From Dactylis glomerata (taxonomy: Eukaryota > Streptophyta > Magnoliopsida > Poales > Poaceae): a stretch of DNA of 64,000 bases. This document shows, in pieces, positions 1 to 10,440 of the stretch. The stretch spans positions 10,482,253-10,546,252 of the forward strand of contig QXEO01000247.1 of assembly GCA_007115705.1 (NCBI GenBank), written 5' to 3'. Numbering within the stretch: position 1 is the first letter of the stretch; each line of letters begins with the position of its first letter. The translations under genes were made by a program, and so were the position numbers. The notes beneath the pieces were generated by a model. That model was not told the DNA's origin. It made no database searches and was given only the letters and a program-made list of their open reading frames with translations.

Positions 1-892
1 ATTTGTTGGGGTCCAACCATTTATTGCAGCAAACAAACAAACTAAACCAACTAAGAAAACTAAAACAACTGACGCTCCAAGAAAAACACATAGTGCATGA
101 AGCAATAAAAATATAGTGTCTTGAAAGGTGACCTGATTTTTGCCGATGAAGAAGGGGTGCCTCGGGGGCATCCCCAAACTTTGACGCTTGTACTTCTTGG
201 ATATTTCTTGGGGTGATGCATGGGCATCCCCAAGCTTGAGATTTTGTCCATTCTTCAACTCATCTCATCATTCTCCAATCCCTACACTTGAAAACTTCCT
301 TCATACAAAACTAAACACAAATCTATTAGCAACATTAGTGTAGGCATAACATATAATCAACCTCTTTTTGCTTCAGATTTCAACTCAAAACCACCACATA
401 TAAAGTAAATACTACTGTAGAAACTTCCACAAGAGTTCTGTGATCAAAAGAACTCGCAAAGAAAGCGATAAAGTGGCAAAAACAAATATTGGCAGAAATC
501 TGTCAAAATAGAACAGCTGATAAGGCCAAATTTTTGAGGGGTTTTCTGTTGCTCAAATAAAAAAGTGTTCAACTAACAAAAGTTTGGATATAACCTGGGT
601 CATATGCACAAGAAATCGCAGGTCCAAAAGATATACAGAGAATTTATACGATTTTTTACAGTGAAGCACAGAAAACAGTTTCAGGACAGCAACATCCCCA
701 AATCTTTACCTCACTCAAATTAGAGGCTTCTCTTGGCACAAAAATGAAATAAAAAGGATAAGGAGCGGTCATTATAGTAGTAATGAATTTCAAGACTCAA
801 ATAAAAGAAAAAGTACTGAAAAGAAAACATTGGGTTATCTCCCAAGAGTGCTTTTCTTTAACGCCTTTGAGCTAGGCGCAGAAAATTGCGAA
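1..892 (-). other. Internal 3' untranslated region of the Gypsy element
   Basis: AT-rich stretch downstream (minus strand) of gag. It aligns by eye with 58791-59690 of the plus-strand copy, including the segment around the phrase ggttggaccccaacaaat. No open frame of note is seen. It is internal retrotransposon sequence lacking a pol domain. Confidence 0.75.
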
Positions 893-2944
893 TCAAGTAA
901 TATCAAGTGATGAAGCATCAAGCTCATAATTTGCTCTAAGAATAGAGTCAAAAAGTAATTTCTTTCTTTTCCTAGGGAAGTGTTCCATACCTTTCTTTAG
1001 TGGGAATCGATATTTGATAGTGCCTTCCCTCATATCAATGATGGCACCTACAGTTCGAAGAAAGGGTCTTCCCAAAATAATAGGACATGAAGCATGGCAT
1101 TCAACGTCCATAACAAGAAAAGCAACGGGAACAAGGTTATTGTTAACCACAATAAGAACATCATTAATCCTTCCCAAAGGTTTCTTCTTAGCAACATCAG
1201 CAATAGGAACATCAAAATAACATTTTTCGAGAGGCGGTAAATCAAGCATATCATAAATCTTTCTAGGCATGATAGAAATACTAGCACCTAGATCACATAA
1301 TGCATGGCAATCATAACCATTAACATGCATATCAATGATGGGTTCCCAACCATCTTCTAACTTTTTGGGAACAGAGGCTTTTTGCTGCAACTTTTCATCC
1401 CTAATTTTTATGAGAGCATTGGTAATATGCTTAGTAAAAGCAATATTTAAAGAACTAGCATTGGGAGTCAAAGCAAGCTTTTGCAAGAACAAAATAACTT
1501 CAGATATATTGCAGCCATCAACATCAAAATCATTAAAAGAAGTAGAGCTATCATCTCCCACACTCCGAAAAATTTCAGCACTCTTTTGAGAAAAAGTTTT
1601 GGCAGTTTTAGGCTTTTTAACACAAGGAGTGGGAGTTTTCTCTACACCGATCAAAGTAAAAGGATTGCTAGCAGTAGGAATAACATCATTAGAGGTAGTA
1701 ATGGTACATACCTTCATCTCTCTAGCCATCTCATCTTCTCTTTCCCATCTGACATGCAATTCCGCTAACAATCTAATATTTTCATCAATTCCAACTTGAA
1801 TAGCATTAGCGGTAGCAAAAACATTGTCCTCTTTCACATCATTGGGAAACACTTTTAATTTCAGAAGTTCAACATCATGAGCAAGGCTATCAACTTTAGA
1901 AGCAAGAATATCAATTTTGCCTAACTTTTCCTCAACAGACTTATTAAAAGCAGTTTGCTTACCTTTGAAGTCCTTGAGCATCACCTCAAGGTCAGAGGGC
2001 TCGGCCCTAGTGTTGTTGTAGGAATTACCATAACCATTACCATTGGTAGAAGGATACGGCCTATAATTGTTACTAGCAAAATTGTTCCTATAAGCATTGT
2101 TGTTAAAATTATTGTTTCTAATGAAATTCACATCAACATGCTCTTCTTGAGCAACCAAAGAGGCTAAAGGAACATTATTAGGATCAACATGAGTCCTATC
2201 ATTAGCAAGCATAGCCATAATGGTATCAATCTTATCACTCAAGGAAGAGGTTTCTTCAACAGAATTTACCTTCTTACCTTGTGGAGCTCTCTCGGTGTGC
2301 CATTCGGAATAATTTACCATCATGTTGTCGAGTAGCTTTGTTGCGGCGCCTAAGGTAAGGGACATAAAAGTACCTCCAGCAGCTGAATCAAGAAGGTTCC
2401 TTGAAGAAAAATTCAGTCCTGCATAAAAAGTTTGGACAATCATCCAAGTAGTCAGTCCATGAGTGGGGCAATTCTTTATCGTAGATTTCATTCTTTCCCA
2501 AGCTTGAGCAACATGTTCATTATCAAACTGAGTAAGCTTCATAATATTGCTACGCAGAGATATAATCTTAGCAGGAGGATAGTATCTACCAATAAAAGCA
2601 TCCTTACACTTAGCCCATGAATCAATACTATTCTTAGTCAAAGACATCAACCAATCTTTAGCTTTTCCTCTCAAAGAAAAAGGAAACAACTTGAGCTTAA
2701 TAATATCACTTTCTACACCCTTATATTTCTGCATCTCACATAGCTCAACAAAATTGTTGAGATGAGCTGCAGCATCTTTAGTACTAGCACCAGAGAATTG
2801 CTCTTTCATAACAAGGTTCAACAAAGCAGGCTTAATCTCATAAAAGTTTGCAGGAGGAGCAGGTGGTGCAATAGGAGTGCAGATAAAATCACTATTGTTT
2901 GTGCTAGTAAAGTCACATAACTTGGTGTTTTCAGGATTGGTCAT
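893..2944 (-). CDS. Gag-protease polyprotein of non-autonomous Gypsy element
   Basis: Open reading frame of 683 codons with no internal stop. I chose the ATG at 2944 rather than 2977 because the plus-strand copy (56729) starts with the same PENTKLC context. The N-terminal third matches the retrotransposon gag domain (LRGKAKDWL, FIGRYYPP, AQAWERMK). The middle is Asn-rich and low-complexity (about residues 275-315), followed by a predicted helical segment. Around residue 560 lies a retropepsin-like domain with ALCDLGASISIMP and, 60-70 residues later, PIILGRPFL. The active-site triplet is DLG rather than DTG/DSG, which is usual in Athila-type plant elements. The product would assemble particles and process itself, but no polymerase follows. 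The reading frame is intact here, while the copy at 56729-58790 is broken. Confidence 0.85.
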   Translation of the reverse strand: MTNPENTKLCDFTSTNNSDFICTPIAPPAPPANFYEIKPALLNLVMKEQFSGASTKDAAAHLNNFVELCEMQKYKGVESDIIKLKLFPFSLRGKAKDWLMSLTKNSIDSWAKCKDAFIGRYYPPAKIISLRSNIMKLTQFDNEHVAQAWERMKSTIKNCPTHGLTTWMIVQTFYAGLNFSSRNLLDSAAGGTFMSLTLGAATKLLDNMMVNYSEWHTERAPQGKKVNSVEETSSLSDKIDTIMAMLANDRTHVDPNNVPLASLVAQEEHVDVNFIRNNNFNNNAYRNNFASNNYRPYPSTNGNGYGNSYNNTRAEPSDLEVMLKDFKGKQTAFNKSVEEKLGKIDILASKVDSLAHDVELLKLKVFPNDVKEDNVFATANAIQVGIDENIRLLAELHVRWEREDEMAREMKVCTITTSNDVIPTASNPFTLIGVEKTPTPCVKKPKTAKTFSQKSAEIFRSVGDDSSTSFNDFDVDGCNISEVILFLQKLALTPNASSLNIAFTKHITNALIKIRDEKLQQKASVPKKLEDGWEPIIDMHVNGYDCHALCDLGASISIMPRKIYDMLDLPPLEKCYFDVPIADVAKKKPLGRINDVLIVVNNNLVPVAFLVMDVECHASCPIILGRPFLRTVGAIIDMREGTIKYRFPLKKGMEHFPRKRKKLLFDSILRANYELDASSLDIT

Positions 2945-3109
2945 TTCAGCAAAACTAAAGTAAACAAGTAAAAACAACTACCAAGGATTCTAATTTTTTT
3001 GGGTTTTTGATATAAAACGATGCAGGTAAAATAAATAAAGTAAAGCAAAACAATAACAAAGTAAAGGATCTGCGTGCGAAAACTCCCCTCGCAAAAGTCT
3101 TCTACTTCC

Positions 3110-3127
3110 TCCCCGGCAACGGCGCCA
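3110..3127 (-). other. Primer binding site (tRNA-Asp)
   Basis: On the minus strand the site reads TGGCGCCGTTGCCGGGGA. This is complementary to the 3' end of plant tRNA-Asp (GUC) including CCA, as I know it. A second, decayed TGGCGCCA copy lies nearer the LTR (3160 down to about 3145). See the finding on duplicated primer sites. Confidence 0.8.
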
Positions 3128-3180
3128 GAAAAGAGCTTGATTGCTGGAATGATGGCGCCAGAAAAGAGTTGGTGCCTAGT

Positions 3181-4741
3181 TGAATGTCCAGCCCATTGGG
3201 AACCCCAAGAGGAAGGTGTGATGAATACAGCAGCAAGATTTTCCCTCAGTTAAGAAACCAAGGTTTATCGTTCTTGAAGAGGAGAGACAAACGACTGAAG
3301 GTGATGCTTGCTAGTTTGCGACAGCTTCGGAAAATTTATATATGGCGCCTCGTCCAAGCTTTGCTTGCTAGCTGCAACGCGGAACCTGCACACACACAAC
3401 CAAGTACTTTCGATGAGGTTGTCAATCTCACCGGTTTGCTTGAAACAAAGGTTATGAGCGTATCGAGTGGAAAACAGTAAAGTATGCAAGTAAAGTAAAC
3501 AGTGCGAGTAAAGTAAACAGTGATAGCAATATGATGGAAATAGGACCGGGGTCCACAGTTCACTAGTGGTATCTCTCTATAGATAAATAACACATGCTGG
3601 GTAAACAAATTACAGTTGGGCAATTGATAGAATAAAGATAAACGTGATATGTCAAGAAGATCACTATGAGATTTACTCTGGGCATTACAACAAAATACAT
3701 AGACCACCATCCAACTGCATCTATGACTAATAATCCACTCCCGGGGATATCAATCCAAACACCCCATGAGTATTAAGTTGCGAACAACAGATAATTGCAT
3801 TAAGCAAAGTGTGTAATGTAAACAAAGCATATGCCCTTGAGCATATGAATGTTGTTTTCTCCCTAGTAGCAACAGCACATCTACAACCTTAGAGGTTTCT
3901 GTCACTCCCCCAGGTTAAATAGAGGCATGAACCCACTATCGAGCATAAATACCCCCTCTTGGAGTCACTAGCAACTACTCGGCCAAGATAGCTACTAACA
4001 ACGGAGAGCATGCAAGATCATAAACAACATAGAGATAACAAAAGATAATATTCAGTACAGCAACTCAATCATAAACACCAATATTCATCGGATCCCAACA
4101 AACCAAACATGTAGAATTACATAATGGTGATCTCAATCATGTAGGGCAGCTCATGAGATCTAAACATGAAGCACATGCATGGTGGAGAATACAACTATCT
4201 AGCTACTGCTATGGACCCATAGTCCAAGATAGACTACTCACTCATCGCTCCGGAGGCAAGCATGGCGATGAAGAAGACCTTCGGTGGCGATTTCCCTCTC
4301 CGGCAGGGTGCCGGGAAGAGCTTCTGGACGCTCCCGATCTTCGGGTACTTAGGTTTTTTCCGTCGGGGGGTCTTTATAGGCGAAGGGGCGATGTCAGAGG
4401 AGGGACCAGGCGCCCTCACGCCAGGGTGGCACGGCCCAGGGCCTGGCCGCGCCAGCCCTGTGTGTGGGCCCCGGGTGGCCCCTCTCCTTCGGATCTCTGG
4501 AAGCTTCCGGGTAAAATAAGACTTCAGGAACTTGTTTCGTCCAATTCCGAGAATATTTCCTGTGTATCACTTCTGAAACACAAAAATAGCAGAAAACAGG
4601 AAACTGGCACTGTGGCAACTTGTTAATAGGTTAGTTCCGGAAAATGCATAAAAGTGCCACGAAGTGTAACGAAACAATAGGCAAATGGTGTAAAAACAAG
4701 CATGGAGCATCAAAAATTATAGATACGTTTGAGACGTATCA
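3181..4741 (-). repeat. 5' LTR of the minus-strand Gypsy element
   Basis: The start (TGATACGTCTCAAACG at 4741) is clear and matches the LTR start at 54814. The inner end is set at about 3181 (…GGACATTCA) by the need for a terminal CA ahead of the primer-site region, and could be off by some tens of bases. Several ORFs inside the GC-rich part (4153-4626 on both strands) lack protein-like composition and are not annotated. Confidence 0.75.
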
Positions 4742-5277
4742 CTCAACTAAATTACTTGAACCTTGCTTAGGTACTGTTAATTTTGTAAGTTATACTGATT
4801 AAGTGATACCATGTAGAACACTTATACACACTTGCTTAGGTAGTGAACATCTGATCCCGCACTTGTTAAATTAATTGGATGATGTCTCTTTTATACCTGC
4901 TACACTCTCTTTTGTTAGCTTTCTTTTTATTTGTAGTTGTAGAGAAACATGCTCCTCTGTCTTGAACCTCGTGTGCGTGCTAATGTTTTGCAGGATCGGT
5001 GTCATCCAGTCTCTTTGTGCCATGGTATAGGCAGCCTAGAAGGCTCCTGATCTTCTCGTTGTGTTCTTTAATATTTCACTTTCATAGGCTGTGACGTGAC
5101 AGTTTGTGTAGGCATATTATTTTTCTTGCATATAAAATTTGTGGTTACTGTATATTGGATGTTTACTACTTTACAAAGAAATCAGTATGCTAAAACTTAT
5201 CATTTTTGTACAGTGGCAGAGTCGAGTGAATCAAAACATTTTGTGGCTCTCAGTCACTGCCGTGTATCATGATAGTA

Positions 5278-5677
5278 ATCCAGTTTATCTTCTATAGCAT
5301 GACAGTATTAATGCAATGTCCAAGACATGAATTAAGTCCATGTATATATTTGGGTGCTGGATAATTAGAAAATGTGCTCATCTGTTCTTGTGTCATCATA
5401 CTGTTTGTAATACTCTTGAGCTATTTGCCTGGTAGGACTGGACAGACGGTAGGTGGACTCCACACGGAGCAGCAGCAGCATTGGGCATGTCCAATGGTTC
5501 TGCTGACCGGCTTGGGCTGGAGGATGAGTCTGTGCTTCTTTCTTGACACTCTGTCCTACTACTGCAGGTACCTCACCAATGATGGCTATTTCTATTAATT
5601 TTGAGCTTCTATAGCATGACATCCAGTTTATCTTCTATAGCATGAAAGTATTAATGCAATGTCCAAGACATGAATTA
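5278..5677 (+). repeat. 57-bp direct repeat, two copies 343 bp apart
   Basis: Copies at 5278-5334 and 5621-5677 start atccagtttatcttctatag and end ccaagacatgaatta. I see a single mismatch (gacag versus gaaag). No terminal inverted repeats flank them. They probably come from a local duplication. Confidence 0.8.
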
Positions 5678-5740
5678 CCTGAACTAGTATGAATGATGAC
5701 CCATTTACTGTTCTCTATAACTTCATTGTAAATGTGAGTG

Positions 5741-5834
5741 TAAAGGTGCCTGGTAGTAGGTATTAATCAGTATAAAGGGTTTGTGTGTAAAGGTGCCGGG
5801 TAGTAGGTATTAATCAATGTAAAGGTGTGAGTGT
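5741..5834 (+). repeat. 47-bp tandem duplication
   Basis: The unit taaaggtgcc(t/g)ggtagtaggta… occurs at 5741 and 5788, with a third partial start at 5820. A related gtgcctggtagtagg piece recurs near 5905. Confidence 0.65.
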
Positions 5835-6569
5835 CAGCTAATATTGGTATGCATGGTAGATATGGCACTAAACAGTACCTTTCATGTGTCACCTGGTACC
5901 TGGTGCCTGGTAGTAGGATGCTGGATGTTATGAAAATAATGGAAGCCACATGCCATCTGAAATAATTTATTACATGTATTGCCTAGAATAAATCTTGTTT
6001 TTACACCTTTTGTAATATACATGTTTTCATAATTTATTACATGTATTGCCTGGTCGAAGAGACTTTCCAATGGACACTTGATGGGGTTCATCAAGACAAT
6101 TTGTTACTGGAAATCAATGCGCTCAGGTGTAAGATCTTTCCTGTCCCACTGCAATATCTGTGGATTTCAAAAAAATGTATGCTACTGTTAAATAGTTATG
6201 CTCCCATGCTTGTAGTTACATGTCATGATGATAGAATATTTCATATATTGTTCATTATCATCCATGGAAAAATAAGCCAACAAATTCATCCTTTTTAGCT
6301 TTGCAAATTGGATATGTCCATGTTGTTGTGTGGAAGAACAAGCAAAAAGAAATGGCTATTTTGGCTTTAGCTCCTGTTGGCATGCTTTGTATGTATGATA
6401 CCATTTGCAAGCATTTTTTTTTGGTTTCATTAGTAGAGTTGCTTGTATCTAGCAGCATGATAGAACATTGCTGGAATACTTTGTTTTAGCTTTGATTTTT
6501 TACCGTGAGATCTGCTTGATGAAAATCATAGTGTATTTGAATCTCCATGCAAGTTCTCGAAAACAAGTC

Positions 6570-7250
6570 ATATTTATACTAGAATTTTATACTTTCTATA
6601 TTATACTTTTTAAAAGTATAAACTTAAGTATTGTATTTTCTATTTAACCACATAATAATATTGCCATGAAGTAGAGCATTGTTTGTTATACATTTTAACA
6701 TCTATCATTAAGAAATACACATGTGCAATCCTAAATTGAAGATCTATATTATAGTACAAGTTACTTTATTCTTTGCCATATGTCACTTACAAGATTAAGA
6801 AAGATTCCCTTAAACATGCCTCCACTGATTAAGTTATAACAGTTGCACAAACAACAATGTACATATTTATATGCATGTGTATGTGGTTTTTCTTATATTC
6901 CCAAATATCTTGATGCACAAATGTAAAGTGTACAATTCAACAAATATCATGATAGCGTCTTCTAATGTATGATTAGATTTAAGCAAAAAAGAATAGTTCA
7001 TAAGATTATATGAGGAGCATATTATATGACGCTATGCATGGGGCCCTGCTTTAATGGTGGTCAAATGTGTTTACATATTATATGGCGGTACGCATGCTGA
7101 AAGAATCTTTGTTTGCCTTAGACTTGTATTGGAATGACGTTGAATTCAAATATAAATCATATAAACAAGTGCTCCTTCTTGTTTTCTCAATAAAGTCCTC
7201 TAACCCACAAAATTAACATAAAACTATAATTTGCTAGGATAAATCATATA
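6570..7250 (+). repeat. Dispersed repeat, copy 1 (second copy at about 44600-45245)
   Basis: Over roughly 650 bp this AT-rich stretch aligns with 44600-45245 in the same orientation. Shared anchors include ccacataataatattgcc, gtgcaatcctaaatt, ggctttaatggtggtca-type text and tttgctaggataaatcata. Divergence is obvious, so both copies are old. No termini are recognised. Its right end abuts the transposase-like tail at 7251. Confidence 0.7.
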
Positions 7251-7391
7251 AATGAATGGTTCAATGATTTGATGATATCTTACATCGAGCGGGAGATCTT
7301 TAGGAACCTTGATGGTGGTGTTATTGCTCAAAGGTTTCAAGCCATGAAGAAGAGGAGGACACATTTATCTCGTAGCCCTAAGACTTATTAG
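7251..7391 (+). pseudogene. C-terminal tail of a hAT-like (TTF-type/ZMYM1-like) transposase
   Basis: The 46 codons before a TAG read NEWFNDLMISYIEREIF…IAQRFQAMKKRRTHL. The pattern of an aromatic LND/FNDL segment, an IE(R/K)(E/D)(I/V)F helix and an F(Q)xMKxRR basic end is typical of the C-terminus of plant TTF-type zinc-finger hAT-dimerisation transposases, as I know that family. Only the last exon-like piece is recognisable. The dispersed repeat lies immediately upstream, as if it were the preceding intron. Identification is by motif only, with no catalytic core visible. Confidence 0.45.
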
Positions 7392-7583
7392 CACATCATT
7401 GGTACTAACTCAATATATTAAATTTCCCCATGAGTTAAGATGAATATATTTTGAAGGTTTATTCATGTTATTTACTAATCCATCATTCTTAATTATCTTG
7501 TAGAGTATCTTTGTGGGTGTATTCGCACACTTCAATTTTTGTCGCCAATCAACTGGTTTCATTAGCGTTTTGGGAGTTCTCAC

Positions 7584-7837
7584 TACTCCCTCCATCCCAA
7601 AATGTAAGGCGCCTAAGCTTTAGCCAAAAGTTAACATCTTCTAAGTTTGACCAAGTTTATACAGAAAAAATTATGAATATCTACAATATCAAATGGACAT
7701 TTTGAGAAACTATACTTTCTGGTGAATCTATTGATATTGTGATTGTTTATATTTTTGCATATAAATTTGATCAAACTTAAAATGTGTTGACTTTTGACTA
7801 AAGCTTAGACACCTTACATTTTGGGATGGAGGGAGTA
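7584..7837. mobile_element. Stowaway MITE (Tc1/Mariner-derived)
   Basis: The element 7586-7835 (250 bp) begins CTCCCTCCATCCCAAAATGTAAG and ends with the inverted form CTTACATTTTGGGATGGAGGGAG (about 7813-7835). It is flanked by the TA dinucleotide at 7584-7585 and 7836-7837. These are the standard Stowaway hallmarks. It is non-coding. Confidence 0.93.
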
Positions 7838-7945
7838 ATTTCTATCATATCTAGCATTTGTGCATGTGAGCATTTTGCATGTGTTGTGAACTTGTGAGAA
7901 TTTGTTAGTGTGTAATGTATTGTATTCATGTTTCTGAATTAAAAC

Positions 7946-8855
7946 TGTCGGTGTTCTGGATACCGGGGTATCTCGGTCCACCTGCTCCTGGGCCCCTTTA
8001 ACGGCCCAGCTTCGGCCCAGGGGAGGAACGACGACCGAAGCCCAACGGAGAAGACCCTCATGAGGAGGCGCCTCATGAGGAGAACGACGGCTAAACAGCT
8101 AAGGACCAGAAGACCTCCTCATGAGCTGTTTCTCGTGAGGGGAAAGACCACATCCACGTCAGCTCGGCATGTTTCCATGCTGAGCAAGAAGATAAGAGCA
8201 GAAGACTGTGTACCGTCCATGCTACCCCCGATAGGGAGGAGACCAACTTTCGCCGTGCCTGCATAAAGCGGCACAGTGGTTGTTGGCCACCCCCCCTAAA
8301 AATAGGGTGGACGGCGCAGGGCGCCAGAGGAAGACGTCAGCTTCCTCCACCCACTCCTGTGGACCAGCGCCACTACTCTACGAAGACTACATCCACGGAA
8401 GACCCGAGTCTACAGTTGTCCTCCCTCCTTGGCCGTGTGTGGCAACCCCTTCCCCAAGATGATAAGGGGAAGGAGGACCTGGGCGCTATAAAAGGAGGGG
8501 AGGCCACCCCTTAGAGGGGATCCGATCTTCATCTCCGAGTTCCTAGCTAGGCTAAGTTGGTTCTTCTACCTCCGGCCAGTTAGAGCTCTGTAACCAAGAC
8601 CTTGTACTCCTCGCGAGGTGTCGCGTCGTAATACAAGAAGGCAGGAAGTAGGGGCTTTACCTCACCACGAGGGCCCTAAACCTGGGTAAAGCTCGGCGTC
8701 TCCCTCTCTGCAGTGCGTTGTGCGTTCGATGTCTCGAGGCTTCCGTCACCGTGTTTCGTTGCGATCTAAGATCTCCCACGTTCAGCCCCCTGCGTTTGAA
8801 TCTTTGGGTCCGTCGCGTGGTACCCCGTGTTCTTGCGACACGAAATCCATCGACA
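7946..8855 (+). repeat. 5' LTR of the Tat-type Gypsy element
   Basis: Starts TGTCGGTGTTCTGGATACC and ends ATCCATCGACA. The region is GC-rich with repeated tcatgagg motifs. Its TATA box is listed separately. Antisense and sense ORFs inside it (8060-8266, 8280-8462) are repeated in the other LTR and look non-coding. Confidence 0.93.
8487..8494 (+). promoter_or_regulatory. TATA box of the 5' LTR
   Basis: TATAAAAG in the context gggcgcTATAAAAGgagggg, repeated at 18569-18576 in the 3' LTR. Transcription would begin about 30 bp downstream, near 8520. Confidence 0.75.
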
Positions 8856-8856
8856 T

Positions 8857-8876
8857 TTGGCGCGCCAGGTAGGGGG
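8857..8876 (+). other. Primer binding site of the Tat-type element
   Basis: TTGGCGCGCCAGGTAGGGGG begins one base after the LTR end. This is the primer site seen in many grass Gypsy elements. I do not assign the tRNA. Confidence 0.7.
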
Positions 8877-8909
8877 CCGAGGTGTGTTTTCTTCTATATC
8901 TGCTTCGAC

Positions 8910-10424
8910 ATGGCCGACGCCAACGCAAGGCTCGAGCGTCTTCGCCGCCGCAACGCTGTTCGGGGGCAAACCGAGCCCATCTTCCATCATCGGGATGTCT
9001 CAGACGGGGAGGAACAGGAGGAAGATCTGGAGTCCTCCTACCTCCCGTCCGGGCGTACGGAGCCTTCGCTCTCCTTCACCGCCACCGCCACTTCTCGCGC
9101 TCGTTCTGGGAGTCAGCCGTCCCCTGCGCAGGCTCTCGCCATGGCGCAGGAGCTGCTGCGCTATCAGCCCACTGATGATGGGTGTGAGGGGTGGCACGCT
9201 CGAATTGCCGAGCTCGTCGCCATCGCCAACGAAGACCCGGCCCAGGGAGGAGCCCAGGGCGCGGGAGAACCAGATCCAGTGGAAGGGCATCGCGCCCCGA
9301 GCGCCGGGGATGGGAAGGCCGCCAAGGCTAAGAAGGTGGCTTCCCGCGCCGCATCTTCTCCGCGCGGGGAGCCCAGCTGCCAAATCGTCCAACGCGCTCT
9401 GGAAGACGCACGCGTCTCCCTTGAGCGCCGCCGTGAGAATCATGACCGCGCCATCGACGACATCTGCGAAGCTAGAAAGAACGTCAAGACCCCCGGGGAC
9501 CCTATCTACAACCCCGGGTGCCTTGCTCTCACTCGCCAGCAACGCTACGTGGTCTGGCCTGACAAGTTCAAGCCGGACATCGGCGCGTGTTACGATGGGA
9601 CCACTAACCCCGTCGAATTCCTCCAGCTCTACGTCGTTGCCATTCAGGCCGCGCGTGGAGATCAGCGTGCGATGGCTAATTGGTTTCCCATGGCCCTCAA
9701 AGACGCTCCGCGAACTTGGCTCATGAATCTTCCTCATGAATCTGTGACTTCATGGAAGGACTTGTGCCGTCAGTTCGTCGCCAACTTCATGCCCACGTAC
9801 GAGCTCCCCACCACCAAGAACGACCTTAAGGCGGTGCGTCAGTACAAGGGCGAGATGCTTCGTCAATACATCCAGTACTTCAGCCAGATAAGGAACAAGA
9901 TTCCTAGGATCTCCAATGAGGAGGCCATCTCCGCGTTCTCCACGGGCGTCTCCGACATCAAGATGAGGGAGAAGCTATCCATGAATGATGAGCTGACTTC
10001 TGTCGTCAGGCTCTTCAAGATCGCCGACTGGTGCGCCAAGGCTGAGGAGGGGAGGCTCTTCGTGCACAACCTTCCGGAGGCGCTTCCCCCAAAGCCGAAG
10101 TCCAAGGACCCCAAGCGCAAGGAGGCTGCTGTCCTCGCGGCAAAGCCTGAGCATAAGCAGCGCCGCAAGGACCGCTCCGAGTGCCATAAAGGTCGATGTC
10201 GCCGCTACTACATCCTCCACAAAAAGGACACCCACAATACCGATGATTGTTGGATTGTCCGGAAGTTTTATAAAGAAAATGGTGTCACCAAGCGCCGTGG
10301 GAGTAGCCGTAGCAACGGCAAGGGCAGATCCCGGGGCGATCGCCGCGATGACGACCGGGACGAGGGTCGCCGCCGCGATGGTCTGTCTTGTGCAGATCCC
10401 GAGTCGCTACCGATGCTCCACTGA
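8910..10424 (+). CDS. Gag of the Tat-type Gypsy element
   Basis: Open for 504 codons from the ATG at 8910 (MADANARLERL). An in-frame ATG at 8718 lies inside the LTR and is rejected as a start. The N-terminus is acidic and low-complexity. The gag domain lies at about residues 220-375, with the typical WF…LPHESVTSWKDL, FVANFMPTYE and LRQYIQYFSQIRN motifs. The C-terminus is basic (Lys/Arg-rich). It contains a modified knuckle with the pattern C-x3-GRC…LHKKDTHNTDDCW in place of a CCHC box, common in this lineage. The frame stops at 10424, and pol motifs resume at about 10441 in another frame. The original gag-pol was probably continuous and a small indel now separates them. Confidence 0.85.
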   Translation: MADANARLERLRRRNAVRGQTEPIFHHRDVSDGEEQEEDLESSYLPSGRTEPSLSFTATATSRARSGSQPSPAQALAMAQELLRYQPTDDGCEGWHARIAELVAIANEDPAQGGAQGAGEPDPVEGHRAPSAGDGKAAKAKKVASRAASSPRGEPSCQIVQRALEDARVSLERRRENHDRAIDDICEARKNVKTPGDPIYNPGCLALTRQQRYVVWPDKFKPDIGACYDGTTNPVEFLQLYVVAIQAARGDQRAMANWFPMALKDAPRTWLMNLPHESVTSWKDLCRQFVANFMPTYELPTTKNDLKAVRQYKGEMLRQYIQYFSQIRNKIPRISNEEAISAFSTGVSDIKMREKLSMNDELTSVVRLFKIADWCAKAEEGRLFVHNLPEALPPKPKSKDPKRKEAAVLAAKPEHKQRRKDRSECHKGRCRRYYILHKKDTHNTDDCWIVRKFYKENGVTKRRGSSRSNGKGRSRGDRRDDDRDEGRRRDGLSCADPESLPMLH

Positions 10425-10440
10425 TGAATGATCATCGGGA

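Larger units (their letters stand above)
1..4741 (-). mobile_element. Non-autonomous Ty3/Gypsy (Athila-like, Sabrina/WHAM-like) element, left part off window
   Basis: Read on the minus strand, the element starts with a 5' LTR (4741 down to about 3181, beginning TGATACGTCTCAAACG), followed by a tRNA-Asp primer site, then one gag-protease ORF, then untranslated internal sequence that runs off position 1. No reverse transcriptase or integrase is visible between gag and the window edge. A second copy of the family lies on the plus strand at 54814-61226 and shows the same layout over a longer stretch. The LTR start and single gag-protease ORF resemble the abundant Triticeae Sabrina/WHAM-type elements, which depend on other elements for polymerase. 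The family name is by eye. The 3' LTR and its TSD lie outside the window. Confidence 0.9.
4742..7250. other. Unclassified AT-rich region with no convincing gene
   Basis: No ORF with a recognisable domain. There are isolated exon-like pieces: a GC-richer stretch at 5435-5560 reading WTDGRWTPHG…ALGMSNGSADRLG in one frame, and a piece at 6050-6125 that ends in CAG followed by GTGTAAG, a donor-like junction. These hint at an old, intron-containing gene or DNA transposon on the plus strand ending in the transposase-like tail at 7251-7391. Two internal duplications and a dispersed repeat are listed separately. Confidence 0.4.

Noticed and set aside
3110..3127. tRNA-Asp gene fragment
   Set aside because: Only the 18-base complement of the tRNA 3' end is present, at the place of a retroelement primer site.
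9000..9737. 245-codon minus-strand ORF
   Set aside because: It lies wholly opposite the gag ORF, whose domain motifs are clear. It is a codon-bias shadow.
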